DNA from: G963556115 sp963675945
Lineage (GTDB): Bacteria; Planctomycetota; SZUA-567
Assembly (NCBI GenBank): GCA_963675945.1
Contig: OY780932.1
Coordinates: 2,356,001 to 2,420,000 of the forward strand
Direction: 5' to 3'
DNA: 64,000 bases
Position 1 is the stretch's first letter, and every line of letters starts with the position of its first letter. Below are positions 16,567 through 25,807 of this stretch, piece by piece. Below the pieces are notes generated by a model, which saw nothing but the letters and a program-made list of their open reading frames with translations, did no database searches and was not told where the DNA came from. The position numbers and the translations under genes are program-made.

Positions 16567-17859
16567 TCAGTCGATTCGGTAGACAATCTCACCCTTGACG
16601 ATGGTGCATACTGCTTGGCCGGTAAGTTCGCGGCCATTCCAAGGACAGTTGCTGGACTTTGAGGCAAAATTCTCAGCATCTACTACCCACTTCTTCTCCA
16701 GATCAATTACCGTGACATTCCCGATGGAGCCTTTTTGCAGGCTGCCCCGGTCGATGTCGATAATCCTTGCCGGGATACAGGTCAGAGCTTCCAGCATTCG
16801 TATGAGGGGGAGCTTCCCGGGGTGCACCAGCTCGGTAAGCAGTACGCCGATGGTCGTCTCCAGGCCGATAAGGCCACATGGTGCGTTGGCCAATTCTACC
16901 TCCTTCTCCTCTGCCAGATGCGGTGCATGATCAGAGGCGATACAGTCGAGCGTTCCGTCCGCCAGAGCTGCAATACAGGCATCTACATCTTCCTGACTCC
17001 TTAACGGCGGTGCGACTTTGAAGACCGGGTTGAAGCTTCGGAGTTCTTCTTCGGTAAGGGTTAGGTGGTGCGGGCAGACCTCGGCGGTCAGCGCGATCCC
17101 TTCGGCTTTGGCGTCGCGGATAATCTTGATCGCTCCGCGTGTAGAGATGTGTTGCAGGTGCAGGGCGACTCCGGTAAGCTTGGCTAGGAGGATATCCCGT
17201 GATACTATGATTTCCTCAGCTTCCGCCGGAATACCTTTGAGTCCGAGGGAGGTGGAGACATAGCCTTCATTCATGATCCCTCCGGCGGATAAGGAAGGCT
17301 CTTCACAGTGCTCCATAATCGGTTTGCCGAGCATCTTGGCGTAGGTCATGGCCTGCTTGAGCACATTGGAATTGGCTACAGCCGTACCGTCATCACTGAA
17401 AGCGACTGCTCCGCCTTTGACCATGCTGTCCATCTCGGAGAGTTCTTCACCCTTTCTGCCGGCTGTGATTGCGCCGACGGGGAAGATCTCGGCTTTGCCG
17501 ATCTTCTTTGATTCGCGGCGGATAAAGTGCATCAGGGCTTCAGAATCCAGCGCCGGGGTGGTATTGGGCATACAGCAGATGCTGGTAAATCCTCCGGCTA
17601 CAGCGGCAGCGGAACCGGTAGCGATGGTCTCTTCCTCTTCCATCCCGGGCTCGCGCAGATGTACGTGAATATCGATCAGCCCCGGGCAGACAACCTTGCC
17701 TCCGGCATCATAGCGCTTGGCGCTGACGGCGGCGGGAGCCTCGGAAGCGGCTCCGCAGTATGAGATTATCCCGTCCTCAATTAGAATGCTGCCTGCTTGA
17801 AGTTCTAAATTCTGTGACGGATCTATGATGTGTGCGTTCTCAATGAGAAGTGAACCCAT
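16567..17859 (-). CDS. pyrC: Dihydroorotase (class I)
   Basis: This enzyme converts carbamoyl-aspartate to dihydroorotate in pyrimidine synthesis. It has 430 residues, the length of class I enzymes. The metal-binding motif is IDIHVHLREPG (near 60). Further ligands lie in MEHCEE, LQHIS and the catalytic Asp of ASDHAPH (near 305). The C-terminal strand region ends with VKGEIVYR. The start is supported by AAGGAAA upstream. The ATPase gene follows in the same direction, so the two may be co-transcribed, but no functional link is evident. Confidence 0.95.
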   Translation of the reverse strand: MGSLLIENAHIIDPSQNLELQAGSILIEDGIISYCGAASEAPAAVSAKRYDAGGKVVCPGLIDIHVHLREPGMEEEETIATGSAAAVAGGFTSICCMPNTTPALDSEALMHFIRRESKKIGKAEIFPVGAITAGRKGEELSEMDSMVKGGAVAFSDDGTAVANSNVLKQAMTYAKMLGKPIMEHCEEPSLSAGGIMNEGYVSTSLGLKGIPAEAEEIIVSRDILLAKLTGVALHLQHISTRGAIKIIRDAKAEGIALTAEVCPHHLTLTEEELRSFNPVFKVAPPLRSQEDVDACIAALADGTLDCIASDHAPHLAEEKEVELANAPCGLIGLETTIGVLLTELVHPGKLPLIRMLEALTCIPARIIDIDRGSLQKGSIGNVTVIDLEKKWVVDAENFASKSSNCPWNGRELTGQAVCTIVKGEIVYRID

Positions 17860-18043
17860 GCTTTATTTCCTTTGTCTGCTGGTTAGTGTTTACGGATAAT
17901 TTAGTAATTATATTGTAGTTTATTGTGCATAATATGCAAGTGGAGGCAGGTTTTTTTAATAATTAGTAATTATGGGCAGACTTGACCGGAAAGATAGTAT
18001 ATAATAATCAGACACTACAGGATATTGACGGGATGAAAAATCT

Positions 18044-18574
18044 ATGTATCCTATAAAGATTATGAGATATATATATCGTATAGTCATACTTAGCGCTTTA
18101 GGGTTGTCTCTAGCTATGCTCCGGGGAGGAGCGGCGGAGAAAGAGGCTCTGGACACAGCCAATATCCGGGTAGGATGCTGGGTCGAGTATAAGGTGACGG
18201 TTGAGGAGAGTCCTGGTGAGATGCTAGGCTTCAGTTGCTTTATCAAGCTGTATGGAGTCGCCGGGGAGATGCTGGATTTTGATTATAAAATTGATGGTAT
18301 CGGTAAACGCATATCCATTTCCAGGCGTGATTTCCCACTACTGCGTCTGTTACCAAAAATCAATAGGTCAACCAGTTATAAAGAGAGTACTGAGGAGATT
18401 GTAGTCTTGCAGGATATGGATAACCGGAAGGTCAAAACGATTCATGATCTCTGGAATTATGAGAATGGGGTTATTGAAACCTGGCATTCGCCTGAAGTGC
18501 CGTTTTCTCTGGTTCGGGTTGAGTGCCGGGGATTTATTATGGAGTTGAGAGCCTTTTCATGGGCGGAGGAGTAG
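18044..18574 (+). CDS. Small secreted protein of unknown function
   Basis: 176 residues. The N-terminus has a signal peptide (IYRIVILSALGLSLAMLRG, then GAAEK). The mature part is beta-rich (VGCWVEYKVTVEESPGEM, FDYKIDGIGKRI) and ends ELRAFSWAEE. I do not recognise a family. An in-frame ATG six codons in (18062) is an equally good start. The 3' end reaches within six bases of hisH, which suggests one transcript. Confidence 0.6.
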   Translation: MYPIKIMRYIYRIVILSALGLSLAMLRGGAAEKEALDTANIRVGCWVEYKVTVEESPGEMLGFSCFIKLYGVAGEMLDFDYKIDGIGKRISISRRDFPLLRLLPKINRSTSYKESTEEIVVLQDMDNRKVKTIHDLWNYENGVIETWHSPEVPFSLVRVECRGFIMELRAFSWAEE

Positions 18575-18579
18575 ATAGA

Positions 18580-19194
18580 GTGATTGCAATTATTGATTAT
18601 GAAGCGGGAAACCTGCGCAGTGTTGAGTATGCGTTCAAGTTTGTCGGGGCGGAGTGTGTTGTAACCCAGGATCCGCAGGTGATAGCTGCAGCTGAGAAGG
18701 TGGTCTTCCCCGGGGTGGGGGCGGCAGGGAGTTGTATGGCAAACCTCTGTCGACTTGGATTGGATAAGGCACTGTTGGAAGCGCTGGCGAGCAAGAAGAA
18801 GGTACTGGCTATCTGTGTCGGGATGCAGCTTCTCTTTGAAGAGAGTCGGGAGGATGGTGGAGTTGAGTGTCTCGGGGTATTTTCTGGCAGGGTTGAGCAC
18901 TTTGAGTTTCCGGCCGCTGCTCGGGTGAAGATACCGCATATGGGCTGGAATGCAGTCGCGTTTACCGGAGGACATCCGGTTTTTAAGGATATACCTGCAG
19001 CTTCTGAGTTTTACTTTGTGCATTCATATTATGTCGAGGATAATGCCCCGGAGATACTCGCCGGGAGTACTGAGTATGGCGGCAAGGTCTTTACCTCGGC
19101 GGTAGCACGGGATAATCTGGTGGCGACCCAGTTTCACCCGGAGAAGAGCGGCAAGGTCGGACTCAAGCTGCTCAGTAATTTTCTGGAATGGTAG
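18580..19194 (+). CDS. hisH: Imidazole glycerol phosphate synthase, glutaminase subunit
   Basis: HisH hydrolyses glutamine and passes ammonia to HisF for ring closure in histidine synthesis. The 204-residue chain opens with VIAIIDYEAGNLRSVEYA. The nucleophile is in AICVGMQLLFEES, and the His/Glu pair in TQFHPEKSG. I chose the GTG with GGAGGAG nine bases upstream, because the family starts at this point; ATG 18559 would add seven residues. hisF follows 75 bases later. The other his biosynthesis genes are not in the window. Confidence 0.95.
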   Translation: MIAIIDYEAGNLRSVEYAFKFVGAECVVTQDPQVIAAAEKVVFPGVGAAGSCMANLCRLGLDKALLEALASKKKVLAICVGMQLLFEESREDGGVECLGVFSGRVEHFEFPAAARVKIPHMGWNAVAFTGGHPVFKDIPAASEFYFVHSYYVEDNAPEILAGSTEYGGKVFTSAVARDNLVATQFHPEKSGKVGLKLLSNFLEW

Positions 19195-19269
19195 TGCTGG
19201 AAAGGGACGGGGGTGGGGTTGGAGCTGCGGATTATAATTGTAGAATTTTGCTAAAAACGGAAGAAAAAT

Positions 19270-20049
19270 ATGCTCAGTAAACGATTGATTGTCTGCCTGG
19301 ATGTCAGGGATAAGAAGGTTACCAAGGGGATTAAATTCAAGGGCAATGTGGATATCGGTGATCCGGTGGAGTTGGCCAGACAGTATTATGAAGATGGGGT
19401 GGATGAACTGGTTTTTTATGATATCACCGCTTCCGCCGAAGCCAGGCCGATTGATATTGAGATGGTCGAGGATGTGGCGAAGAATATCTTTATCCCGTTC
19501 TCTGTCGGCGGAGGCATCCGCGGGGTGGAGGATATGCGCCGGGCACTTCTGGCTGGAGCCGAGAAGGTCTCGGTAAATTCACTGGCGGTGAAGAATCCCG
19601 AGATAATCAGTGAAGGGGCTAGAGCCTTCGGTAAGCAGTGTGTCGTGCTTGGGATGGATGTCAAGAAGGTGGCAGTCAGTACGAGTATCCCGTCTGGGTA
19701 TGAGATTGTTATCCAGGGCGGGCGCAAACCGATGGGGCTTGATGCGTTGGAGTGGGCGCGCCGAGCCGAGGAACTGGGGGCAGGAGAGATCTGTCTCAAT
19801 TCTATTGATGCGGACGGAACCAAGGAAGGGTACGAATTGACCCTTACCCGGCTGATCAGCGAGGCGGTGTCGATTCCGGTTATCGCCAGTGGCGGCGGGG
19901 GAACCTGTGAGCATATCGTGGATGTACTGAGTGAGGGTAGAGCTGATGCCGCCCTCATTGCCAGTATGGTGCATTACGGCGATTATACCTGTAGCGGTAT
20001 AAAGGAGTATGTAAGCAGTAAGGGGGTAAAGATGCGGCCGCTAGTATAG
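19270..20049 (+). CDS. hisF: Imidazole glycerol phosphate synthase, cyclase subunit
   Basis: The HisF TIM barrel uses ammonia from HisH to form imidazole-glycerol phosphate and AICAR. It has 259 residues. The catalytic Asp residues lie in IVCLDVRD and CLNSIDADGTKEGY, and the phosphate sites in IPFSVGGGIRGVEDM and IPVIASGGGGTCEH. DELVFYDITAS is standard for the family. The sequence is of the biosynthetic type rather than the HisF2 type found in sugar-amidination clusters. GGAAGA precedes the ATG. Confidence 0.95.
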   Translation: MLSKRLIVCLDVRDKKVTKGIKFKGNVDIGDPVELARQYYEDGVDELVFYDITASAEARPIDIEMVEDVAKNIFIPFSVGGGIRGVEDMRRALLAGAEKVSVNSLAVKNPEIISEGARAFGKQCVVLGMDVKKVAVSTSIPSGYEIVIQGGRKPMGLDALEWARRAEELGAGEICLNSIDADGTKEGYELTLTRLISEAVSIPVIASGGGGTCEHIVDVLSEGRADAALIASMVHYGDYTCSGIKEYVSSKGVKMRPLV

Positions 20050-20107
20050 AGAGTAATTATACCTGCTTGGTTGAGCGGAGTCAGTCTATTTTTATCAGGA
20101 GAATACC

Positions 20108-21211
20108 ATGAAAAGAATTATCTGGGCGCTGGCGGTGTCATTGTTGTTTACCTGTACTCTGATTACTCCGGAGGCCGAGGCTTGTACCGGGATGTTTGCT
20201 CAGGCCGAGGACGGGAGTGTGGTCTATGCCAGAACCCTTGAATTTGCCGCGGAGATGGACTCAAAGGTAATCGCTATACCCAAGGGTTATAAGTATACCG
20301 GCGTAACCTCTACCGGTGCGGGCGGGGCTGAGTGGGAGGTGAAGTACAACATCATCGGGATGAATTTTTTCAATAATGATCTTCTAACCGACGGGTTGAA
20401 TGATCAGGGTTTACAGGGGGGAGACTTTTACTTTCCAGGTTACGCCAAGTTTGAGGATTATTCGCCGAAGTATGCGGGAAAAGCTATTGCGCCGGAGCAG
20501 TTTGTGGTCTGGGTGCTCAGTAATTTCAAGAATGTAAAGGAGATTGAGGAGCATTTTAAAGATGTGGTTCTGGTGAATACCGTGAATAAGGACTTTAAAA
20601 TCGTATTGCCGCTGCATTTTCTTTTTGTAGATAAGAGTGGTGATTCGCTGGTGATTGAGTACTCCGCTAAAGGGGTTGCAACCTATAAGAATCCGGTAGG
20701 CGCCTTTACCAATTCGCCTAGCTTTGACTGGCACCTGACCAATCTCTGTACTTATGTCAAGCTTACACCGGAGGATATCCAGGGACGGAAGCTCGGGGCA
20801 CTTGAACTCAATTCTTTTGGCGATGGTAGCGGTATGGTTGGGCTGCCGGGGGATGCGACCCCGCCTTCGCGTTTTATTCGGGTGGCTTATACTTTGGATG
20901 CGGTCAAGCCTTTTGCTACCGGTGTTGAAGGTATGAGCAAGCTAATGCGTTTGCTCAAGGATTTTTACCTGGTGGAGGGTATGGTCAGGTGTTCTATGGA
21001 TGATGGGAAGGTGCAGAGCGATCATACCGAGTATGAGGTGTATAAGAATTTGAATGAGTTTGCTTTTTATGTCGATGTTTATTCTGATATTAATCTCAAG
21101 AAGGTTGATGGCAGTAAGATTGACTTCAGTAAAGGAGTGCTTCAGATTATCGATCTGGGTAAGGGTGAGGAGTTTGAGGATATCACCGGGCAGATACAAG
21201 ATAAGGAATAA
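20108..21211 (+). CDS. Exported choloylglycine-hydrolase-family linear amide C-N hydrolase
   Basis: 367 residues of the Ntn-hydrolase family that includes penicillin V acylase and bile salt hydrolase. The signal peptide ends EAEA directly before Cys26 (CTGMFAQ). That residue would become the N-terminal nucleophile after processing, so export and activation coincide. Other family marks are DGSVVYARTLEF (Arg of the oxyanion pocket), GLNDQGL and NSPSFDWHLTNL. Substrates range from bile acid conjugates and penicillin V to acyl-homoserine lactones and cannot be told from this sequence. AGGAG precedes the ATG. Confidence 0.88.
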   Translation: MKRIIWALAVSLLFTCTLITPEAEACTGMFAQAEDGSVVYARTLEFAAEMDSKVIAIPKGYKYTGVTSTGAGGAEWEVKYNIIGMNFFNNDLLTDGLNDQGLQGGDFYFPGYAKFEDYSPKYAGKAIAPEQFVVWVLSNFKNVKEIEEHFKDVVLVNTVNKDFKIVLPLHFLFVDKSGDSLVIEYSAKGVATYKNPVGAFTNSPSFDWHLTNLCTYVKLTPEDIQGRKLGALELNSFGDGSGMVGLPGDATPPSRFIRVAYTLDAVKPFATGVEGMSKLMRLLKDFYLVEGMVRCSMDDGKVQSDHTEYEVYKNLNEFAFYVDVYSDINLKKVDGSKIDFSKGVLQIIDLGKGEEFEDITGQIQDKE

Positions 21212-21233
21212 TACAGATTTTGAAGATTGGTTC

Positions 21234-21274
21234 GAGTCCGCCCGGCTCCGGAGTCTCCGGGGCGGGGCGGGCTC
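21234..21274 (+). terminator. GC-rich hairpin after the amide hydrolase
   Basis: Arms at 21234-21250 and 21258-21274 pair over 17 positions with one mismatch and two G-U pairs. This is one of the strongest stems in the window. There is no U-run, so it could stop transcription with Rho or stabilise the upstream mRNA. It lies 33 bases before iorA and might also insulate that gene. Confidence 0.6.
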
Positions 21275-21307
21275 GGTAGGTAGGGTAGTGCTAGTAGTGA
21301 AAAGGAG

Positions 21308-23080
21308 ATGAAGTTGAAAGAATTACTATCGGGAAATCAGGCAATCGCGCGCGGAGCGTGGGAGGCTGGGGTAAAACTGGCGGCAGGCTACCCTGGAACT
21401 CCTTCCACCGAGATTCTTGAGAATATTGTACAGTATAAAGAGGATTTGCATTGTGAGTGGACGCCGAATGAGAAGGTCGCTTTGGAGGTCGGGGTTGGTG
21501 CGAGCTTTGCCGGAGCCAGAGCCATTGTTACCATGAAGCATGTGGGGCTCAACGTGGCGGCGGATCCGCTTATGACCTTTGCCATGAGCGGGGCGGTAGG
21601 GGGGCTGCTTATCGTGGTGGCCGATGACCCGGGAATGCATTCATCTCAGAATGAACAGGACTCCAGAAATTGGGGACCGTTCGCCAAGATACCGGTGCTG
21701 GAACCGGCTGATTCACAGGAGGCTAAGGACTTTGTCAAGATTGGTCTGGAACTTTCAGAGAAGTATGAGACTCCGGTGATCCTTCGAACCTGTACTCGAA
21801 TCTCGCACTCACGCTCACTGGTAGAACTCCTGGAGCGGGTTGAGAGTTCGCGGGAGGTTGGTTTCAAGAAAGATCCCCCACGTTATGTGGCTATCCCGGC
21901 TTGGGCGCGGAAGATGCGCGTAAAGGTGGAGCAGCGGCTGTACAGGCTGATTGCTGAGGTAGAGAACAGCCCGCTAAATCGGGTCGAAACAGGGAGCAAG
22001 GAGCTTGGAATTATCACTTCCAGCGCGACCTATCAATATGTTAAAGAAGTGTTTGATGGCGCGAGTATTCTTAAACTAGGTCTGTCCTACCCATTGCCCG
22101 AAGATAAGATCAAGGACTTTGCTCGGAGTGTCGAGGAACTGCTTGTAGTGGAAGAACTGGATAGTTTGATTGAGAATCAGGTTCGGGTCTGGGGAATAAA
22201 ATGCCGGGGAAGAGATATTGTACCGGGGATTGGAGAGCATACTCCGGGTAGAATTAGAGAGGTCAAAGCTAGACTGGAGGGGCAGAAGGCGGTACTCCCG
22301 ACTCAGGTGGCGGAGAGTGCGGATTTGCCGCCGCGTCCGCCGGTACTCTGTCCGGGATGTCCGCACCGCGGAACCTTTACCGCCCTTAAGAAATATGATG
22401 TGGCGGTTATGGGGGATATCGGTTGTTATAGTCTTGGTACCTTGCCGCCGCTCTCCAGCCTAGACTCGATTCTTTGTATGGGTGGTTCGATACCGATGGC
22501 TCATGGTATGCAGAAGGTCGGAGAAAAGAAGTACTGTGTGGGGATTCTCGGTGATTCTACCTTCTTCCACTCCGGCATGACCGGTATAGTCAATACCGCT
22601 TATAATAAGGGTAGTGCTACTACGATAGTGGTTGATAATCGGATAACCGCTATGACTGGGCATCAGGATCATCCCGGTACCGGTAAAACCCTGGAAGGAG
22701 AAGAGACGCAGCAACTTTCAATTGAGGCGATAGCAACGGCATGTGGCTATAAACGGGTGCGTACAGCCAATCCGTATAATCTGCAGGAGATGGATACTAT
22801 ACTCAAAGAAGAACTGAATTCTAGTGAGGCGTCGCTCATTGTGGCGAAGGCTGTCTGTCCGCTCTATGCGAAAAAGTTAATTGGATCGAAGCAGGCGATA
22901 AATTCAGATCAATGTGTAAACTGTAAGGCGTGTCTGAAGATTGGGTGTCCGGCAATTGAGGCCAAAGCTGGGGCGAAACCGGTTATCAATCCGTTACTCT
23001 GCTGGGGCTGCGGCCTCTGTGCTCAGGTCTGTCCCAAGGGCGCAATCGGGGATGCAGCGGGTGAGAAGTCGGTATTTTAG
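21308..23080 (+). CDS. iorA: Indolepyruvate:ferredoxin oxidoreductase, alpha subunit
   Basis: This subunit carries thiamine pyrophosphate and two 4Fe-4S clusters. It oxidatively decarboxylates aryl-pyruvates from Trp, Phe or Tyr to aryl-acetyl-CoA and reduces ferredoxin, a step of anaerobic amino acid metabolism. The 590 residues show LLSGNQAIARGAWEAG at the start, the TPP site MGDIGCYSLG, and two C-terminal clusters (CVNCKACLKIGCP and CWGCGLCAQVCP). The ATG abuts AGGAG; TTG at 21314, six bases after GGAG, gives the more typical start MKELLSG and may be the true one. iorB follows. Confidence 0.93.
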   Translation: MKLKELLSGNQAIARGAWEAGVKLAAGYPGTPSTEILENIVQYKEDLHCEWTPNEKVALEVGVGASFAGARAIVTMKHVGLNVAADPLMTFAMSGAVGGLLIVVADDPGMHSSQNEQDSRNWGPFAKIPVLEPADSQEAKDFVKIGLELSEKYETPVILRTCTRISHSRSLVELLERVESSREVGFKKDPPRYVAIPAWARKMRVKVEQRLYRLIAEVENSPLNRVETGSKELGIITSSATYQYVKEVFDGASILKLGLSYPLPEDKIKDFARSVEELLVVEELDSLIENQVRVWGIKCRGRDIVPGIGEHTPGRIREVKARLEGQKAVLPTQVAESADLPPRPPVLCPGCPHRGTFTALKKYDVAVMGDIGCYSLGTLPPLSSLDSILCMGGSIPMAHGMQKVGEKKYCVGILGDSTFFHSGMTGIVNTAYNKGSATTIVVDNRITAMTGHQDHPGTGKTLEGEETQQLSIEAIATACGYKRVRTANPYNLQEMDTILKEELNSSEASLIVAKAVCPLYAKKLIGSKQAINSDQCVNCKACLKIGCPAIEAKAGAKPVINPLLCWGCGLCAQVCPKGAIGDAAGEKSVF

Positions 23081-23127
23081 GCTGGAATGAACAATGATTG
23101 ATCTGAAAAAATGGAGTGTGATATAAA

Positions 23128-23703
23128 ATGAGAGATACAATAAGTGTGGTTCTTGTAGGTGTTGGCGGGCAGGGAATCCTGCTAGCGAGTGAGATATTGG
23201 CGCAGACTGCTATGCTTGCAGGTTATGACGTTAAGACCAATGAAGTACATGGCATGGCGCAGCGTGGCGGTTCGGTGATGGCGCAGGTGCGTTACGGCCG
23301 GAAGGTGCATAGCCCGCTGATTGAAGAGGGTACCGCGGTGGCATTGGCATCACTCGAGCAGATTGAGGGCTTGCGGGCGGCGCATTATCTGCAGCCGGGG
23401 GGACTTGCGGTAATCAGTTCACAGCAGGTGGTGCCGGTTACGGTGAGCTCTGGGGTCGCTGAGTATCCCCAAGACGTTCTGCAGCGACTCAATACGGTGT
23501 TTTCTAATCTCAGTGTGGTTGACGCGGTGAGCATAGCTGAGAATGCGGGCAATACCCGGGCGGCAAATGTGGCGGTGATGGGAGCTTTGTCCAATGGCTT
23601 GGAGTTTACAGAAGAATTGTGGTTTGAGGCAATTCGGAAATCGGTGAAGCCGGCATTTGTCGATTTGAATATTGAAGTCTTTAAACAAGCCCGGGGTTGC
23701 TGA
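23128..23703 (+). CDS. iorB: Indolepyruvate:ferredoxin oxidoreductase, beta subunit
   Basis: The 191-residue beta (gamma-type) subunit pairs with IorA. It begins VVLVGVGGQGILLASEIL, the usual nucleotide-like loop of the POR gamma family, followed by NEVHGMAQRGGSVMAQVRYG. The gene lies 47 bases after iorA. Together they give the complete enzyme. Aryl-pyruvates as substrates agree with the aromatic biosynthesis operon further along, although in reverse the enzyme could also salvage aryl acids. Confidence 0.93.
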   Translation: MRDTISVVLVGVGGQGILLASEILAQTAMLAGYDVKTNEVHGMAQRGGSVMAQVRYGRKVHSPLIEEGTAVALASLEQIEGLRAAHYLQPGGLAVISSQQVVPVTVSSGVAEYPQDVLQRLNTVFSNLSVVDAVSIAENAGNTRAANVAVMGALSNGLEFTEELWFEAIRKSVKPAFVDLNIEVFKQARGC

Positions 23704-23881
23704 CAAAATGGTCGCAGATACAAAATTGTAACTTTTGCTTGCGCTTAGGCGTAAAGATGGATAGCTAAATTTTACTTAAATATGCTGGTATTTTATTTGG
23801 AATATAGCTTGTTTGAAGTTGTTTGAACTTAATTTTGTTGTAACATGTTGATATATTAATTGTTATCTTGAAATATGAAGT

Positions 23882-23919
23882 AGGCGCCTCCTTTTTAAGC
23901 GAAGAAAAGGCAGGCGCCT
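23882..23919 (+). terminator. Terminator downstream of iorAB
   Basis: AGGCGCCTCCTTTT pairs with AAAAGGCAGGCGCCT with one bulge, leaving a short loop, then TTTATAT. It lies 180 bases past iorB. Confidence 0.65.
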
Positions 23920-24173
23920 TTATATAAAAAATATTGCTAGATTGAATTAGGTTGGAGTGAAAAATATGTGAACAAACTCTATTGACAATATCCAAGCCTG
24001 GTTTACTTTAAATTAGAGTTACAAAAAAGTAAGGTAGAATGGTGTGCAATATACAAAAATGTATAAAAAATATTTGCAAAGAATAAAATTTTTCGAGTGT
24101 TTATGTTTTGTTAAGGTTATAACTGCTTAATTATTAATAACTTGTGTGGCGGTAGGTGTGTTTGTGACAAAAC

Positions 24174-24190
24174 TGGAACACCTATTGCAT
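24174..24190 (+). promoter_or_regulatory. Sigma-54 promoter of amtB
   Basis: TGGAACACCTATTGCAT keeps the GG-N10-GC spacing (GG at 24175-24176, GC at 24187-24188) and matches the TGGCAC-N5-TTGCA consensus at most positions. Transcription would start near 24200, 70 bases before amtB. This is the usual promoter class for ammonium-transport genes under NtrC control. Confidence 0.7.
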
Positions 24191-24269
24191 TTGTTTTTCT
24201 GTAAGTTGCTTTTATTAGTTTTGTATTTTATTTTGCTTTCTGTTCGGAATTGGTCAAAGGAGAATGGTA

Positions 24270-25616
24270 ATGTTTGAAGAAAACAGAAAAGTAGGTGTGA
24301 AGCTGGGGATGCTTGCGCTTGCAGGCGTGCTGGCTTTTGGGGGAAGTGCTTTTGCTGCAGATGAACCGACTGCGGCAGATGTTCAGACCAACTTGAATAT
24401 CGTCTGGACCGCTGTTGCGGCGTTTTTGGTATTCTTTATGCAGCCAGGTTTCGCACTGGTTGAGGCGGGTTTCACCCGGGCGAAGAATGCCTGTAATATT
24501 ATTATGAAAAACCTGATGGATTTCTCGATCGGAACAATTGCCTGGTGGGCTATCGGTTTTGGCCTGATGTTTGGCCTTGGCAGTGGTTGGATCGGTGGTG
24601 GTTCTAATCTGTTCTCTGCAGATTTTTCCAATGGATCTGATCTGAACTGGACCTTCTTTATCTTTCAGTGTGTCTTTGCTGGTACTGCCGCTACTATCGT
24701 CTCCGGGGCGATGGCAGAACGTACAAAATTCGTGAGTTATCTCGTTTACAGTATCTTTATCTGCGGTCTGATCTATCCGATCAGTGGTCACTGGTTCTGG
24801 GGAGGACTCTTTGGCGGTGGTGAGAATGGTTTTGCAAACGGCTTTATGTGGGATATGGGCTTCCTCGACTTTGCCGGCTCTACCGTGGTGCATAGTTGTG
24901 GGGCGTGGATTGCTCTGGCAGGTGCGATAACTCTGGGTGCGCGTACCGGTAAGTATGGTCCTGATGGCAAGAGCAAAGCTATCCCTGGACATAATATTCC
25001 GCTGGCTGCACTTGGTGTGTTCATTCTTTGGTTCGGCTGGTTCGGGTTCAACCCAGGTTCTACTACTACAGGTGACGGCGCTATCGGTTATATCGCAGTT
25101 ACTACCAACCTCTCTGCGGCTGCAGGTGCGATTGCTGCGATGCTCGCCGGTTGGGTAAGATTTGGTAAGCCAGATGTCTCAATGAGTCTCAATGGTGTGC
25201 TGGCTGGTCTGGTGGCGATAACTGCTGGTTGTGATTGTGTTACCTTCGGTGGAGCGATCATCATTGGTCTGGTAGCAGGGGTACTGGTTGTGGTTGCGGT
25301 AGAGTTCATCGATAAGGTGCTGAAGATAGATGACCCTGTAGGTGCAGTAAGTGTTCATGGTGTATGTGGTGTTTGGGGTACTATCGGTCTCTGTTTCTTC
25401 CATAGTGAATCATCTTTTGCCGATCTTATCGGGGTGCAGTTGATCGGTGTGGCTGTGATGTTTGTCTGGGCGTTCGGTACTGGTATGATTCTCTTTAATA
25501 TTCTCAAGGCGACTATCGGGCTGCGTACCAATCGTGAGGAAGAGCTCAAGGGTATGGATCTGGCTGAACACGGTAATGAAGCTTACAGCGGGTTCCAGAT
25601 CTTTAATAATATTTAA
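24270..25616 (+). CDS. amtB: Ammonium transporter
   Basis: 448 residues with an N-terminal signal peptide (LGMLALAGVLAFGGSAFAADE) and 11 transmembrane segments. Family marks are MQPGFALVEAGF, the pore GAMAERTKF, DFAGSTVVHSCGAW with the first pore His, and VSVHGVCGVWGTIG with the second. It conducts NH4+/NH3 inward and is gated by the PII protein encoded just downstream. The start at 24270 has AAAGGAG seven bases upstream; the ATG at 24264 is too close. The sigma-54 promoter upstream indicates induction under nitrogen limitation. Confidence 0.95.
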   Translation: MFEENRKVGVKLGMLALAGVLAFGGSAFAADEPTAADVQTNLNIVWTAVAAFLVFFMQPGFALVEAGFTRAKNACNIIMKNLMDFSIGTIAWWAIGFGLMFGLGSGWIGGGSNLFSADFSNGSDLNWTFFIFQCVFAGTAATIVSGAMAERTKFVSYLVYSIFICGLIYPISGHWFWGGLFGGGENGFANGFMWDMGFLDFAGSTVVHSCGAWIALAGAITLGARTGKYGPDGKSKAIPGHNIPLAALGVFILWFGWFGFNPGSTTTGDGAIGYIAVTTNLSAAAGAIAAMLAGWVRFGKPDVSMSLNGVLAGLVAITAGCDCVTFGGAIIIGLVAGVLVVVAVEFIDKVLKIDDPVGAVSVHGVCGVWGTIGLCFFHSESSFADLIGVQLIGVAVMFVWAFGTGMILFNILKATIGLRTNREEELKGMDLAEHGNEAYSGFQIFNNI

Positions 25617-25626
25617 TGTGCCCTCG

Positions 25627-25687
25627 TCGAAAGCGGCCTCCAACCTACACTACACAATAATACAAGTCACCAGGATGTCGCTTTCGA
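25627..25687 (+). other. Inverted repeat between amtB and the PII gene
   Basis: TCGAAAGCG (25627-25635) and CGCTTTCGA (25679-25687) are perfect complements separated by 43 bases. They could form a large RNA hairpin in the amtB-glnK transcript, or an mRNA processing site. No known riboswitch consensus was recognised. Confidence 0.4.
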
Positions 25688-25701
25688 TTTAATACATTAG
25701 T

Positions 25702-25710
25702 TGGTATAAT
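25702..25710 (+). promoter_or_regulatory. Extended -10 promoter ahead of the PII gene
   Basis: TGGTATAAT is an extended -10 element (TG-N-TATAAT), 98 bases before the PII start, without a clear -35 box. It may give basal PII expression independent of sigma-54. Confidence 0.4.
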
Positions 25711-25807
25711 ACTTAATTATAAAGAATAGACTTGAAAAGACCGGGCTGAAGATCGCAGAATAGAGGTTTGAGATCCGGTTGGCTCATACTCAACGAAAGG
25801 AATAGTT

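Larger units (their letters stand above)
23704..24269. other. Intergenic region iorB-amtB
   Basis: 566 AT-rich bases without a credible gene. It holds a terminator for iorAB near 23882-23919 and a sigma-54 promoter at 24174-24190, both listed separately. The stretch 23920-24170 is very AT-rich and could hold NtrC-type enhancer sites; I see no clear consensus dyad. Confidence 0.6.

Noticed and set aside
19270..20049. HisF2-type enzyme of sugar amidination
   Set aside because: Motifs are of the biosynthetic HisF type and no PseA/WbpG-like amidotransferase is near.
21229..21239. GGTTCGAGTCC, like the T-loop of a tRNA
   Set aside because: No acceptor, D or anticodon arms fold around it; it is part of the GC-rich hairpin after the amide hydrolase.
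24228..24992. A 254-codon frame on the minus strand
   Set aside because: It is antisense to amtB, with low-complexity Arg/His/Thr content and no known fold.
25741..25800. Possible glutamine riboswitch before the PII gene
   Set aside because: Only a short ACCGG/CCGGT stem is seen; the conserved bases of the glnA RNA motif are not present.
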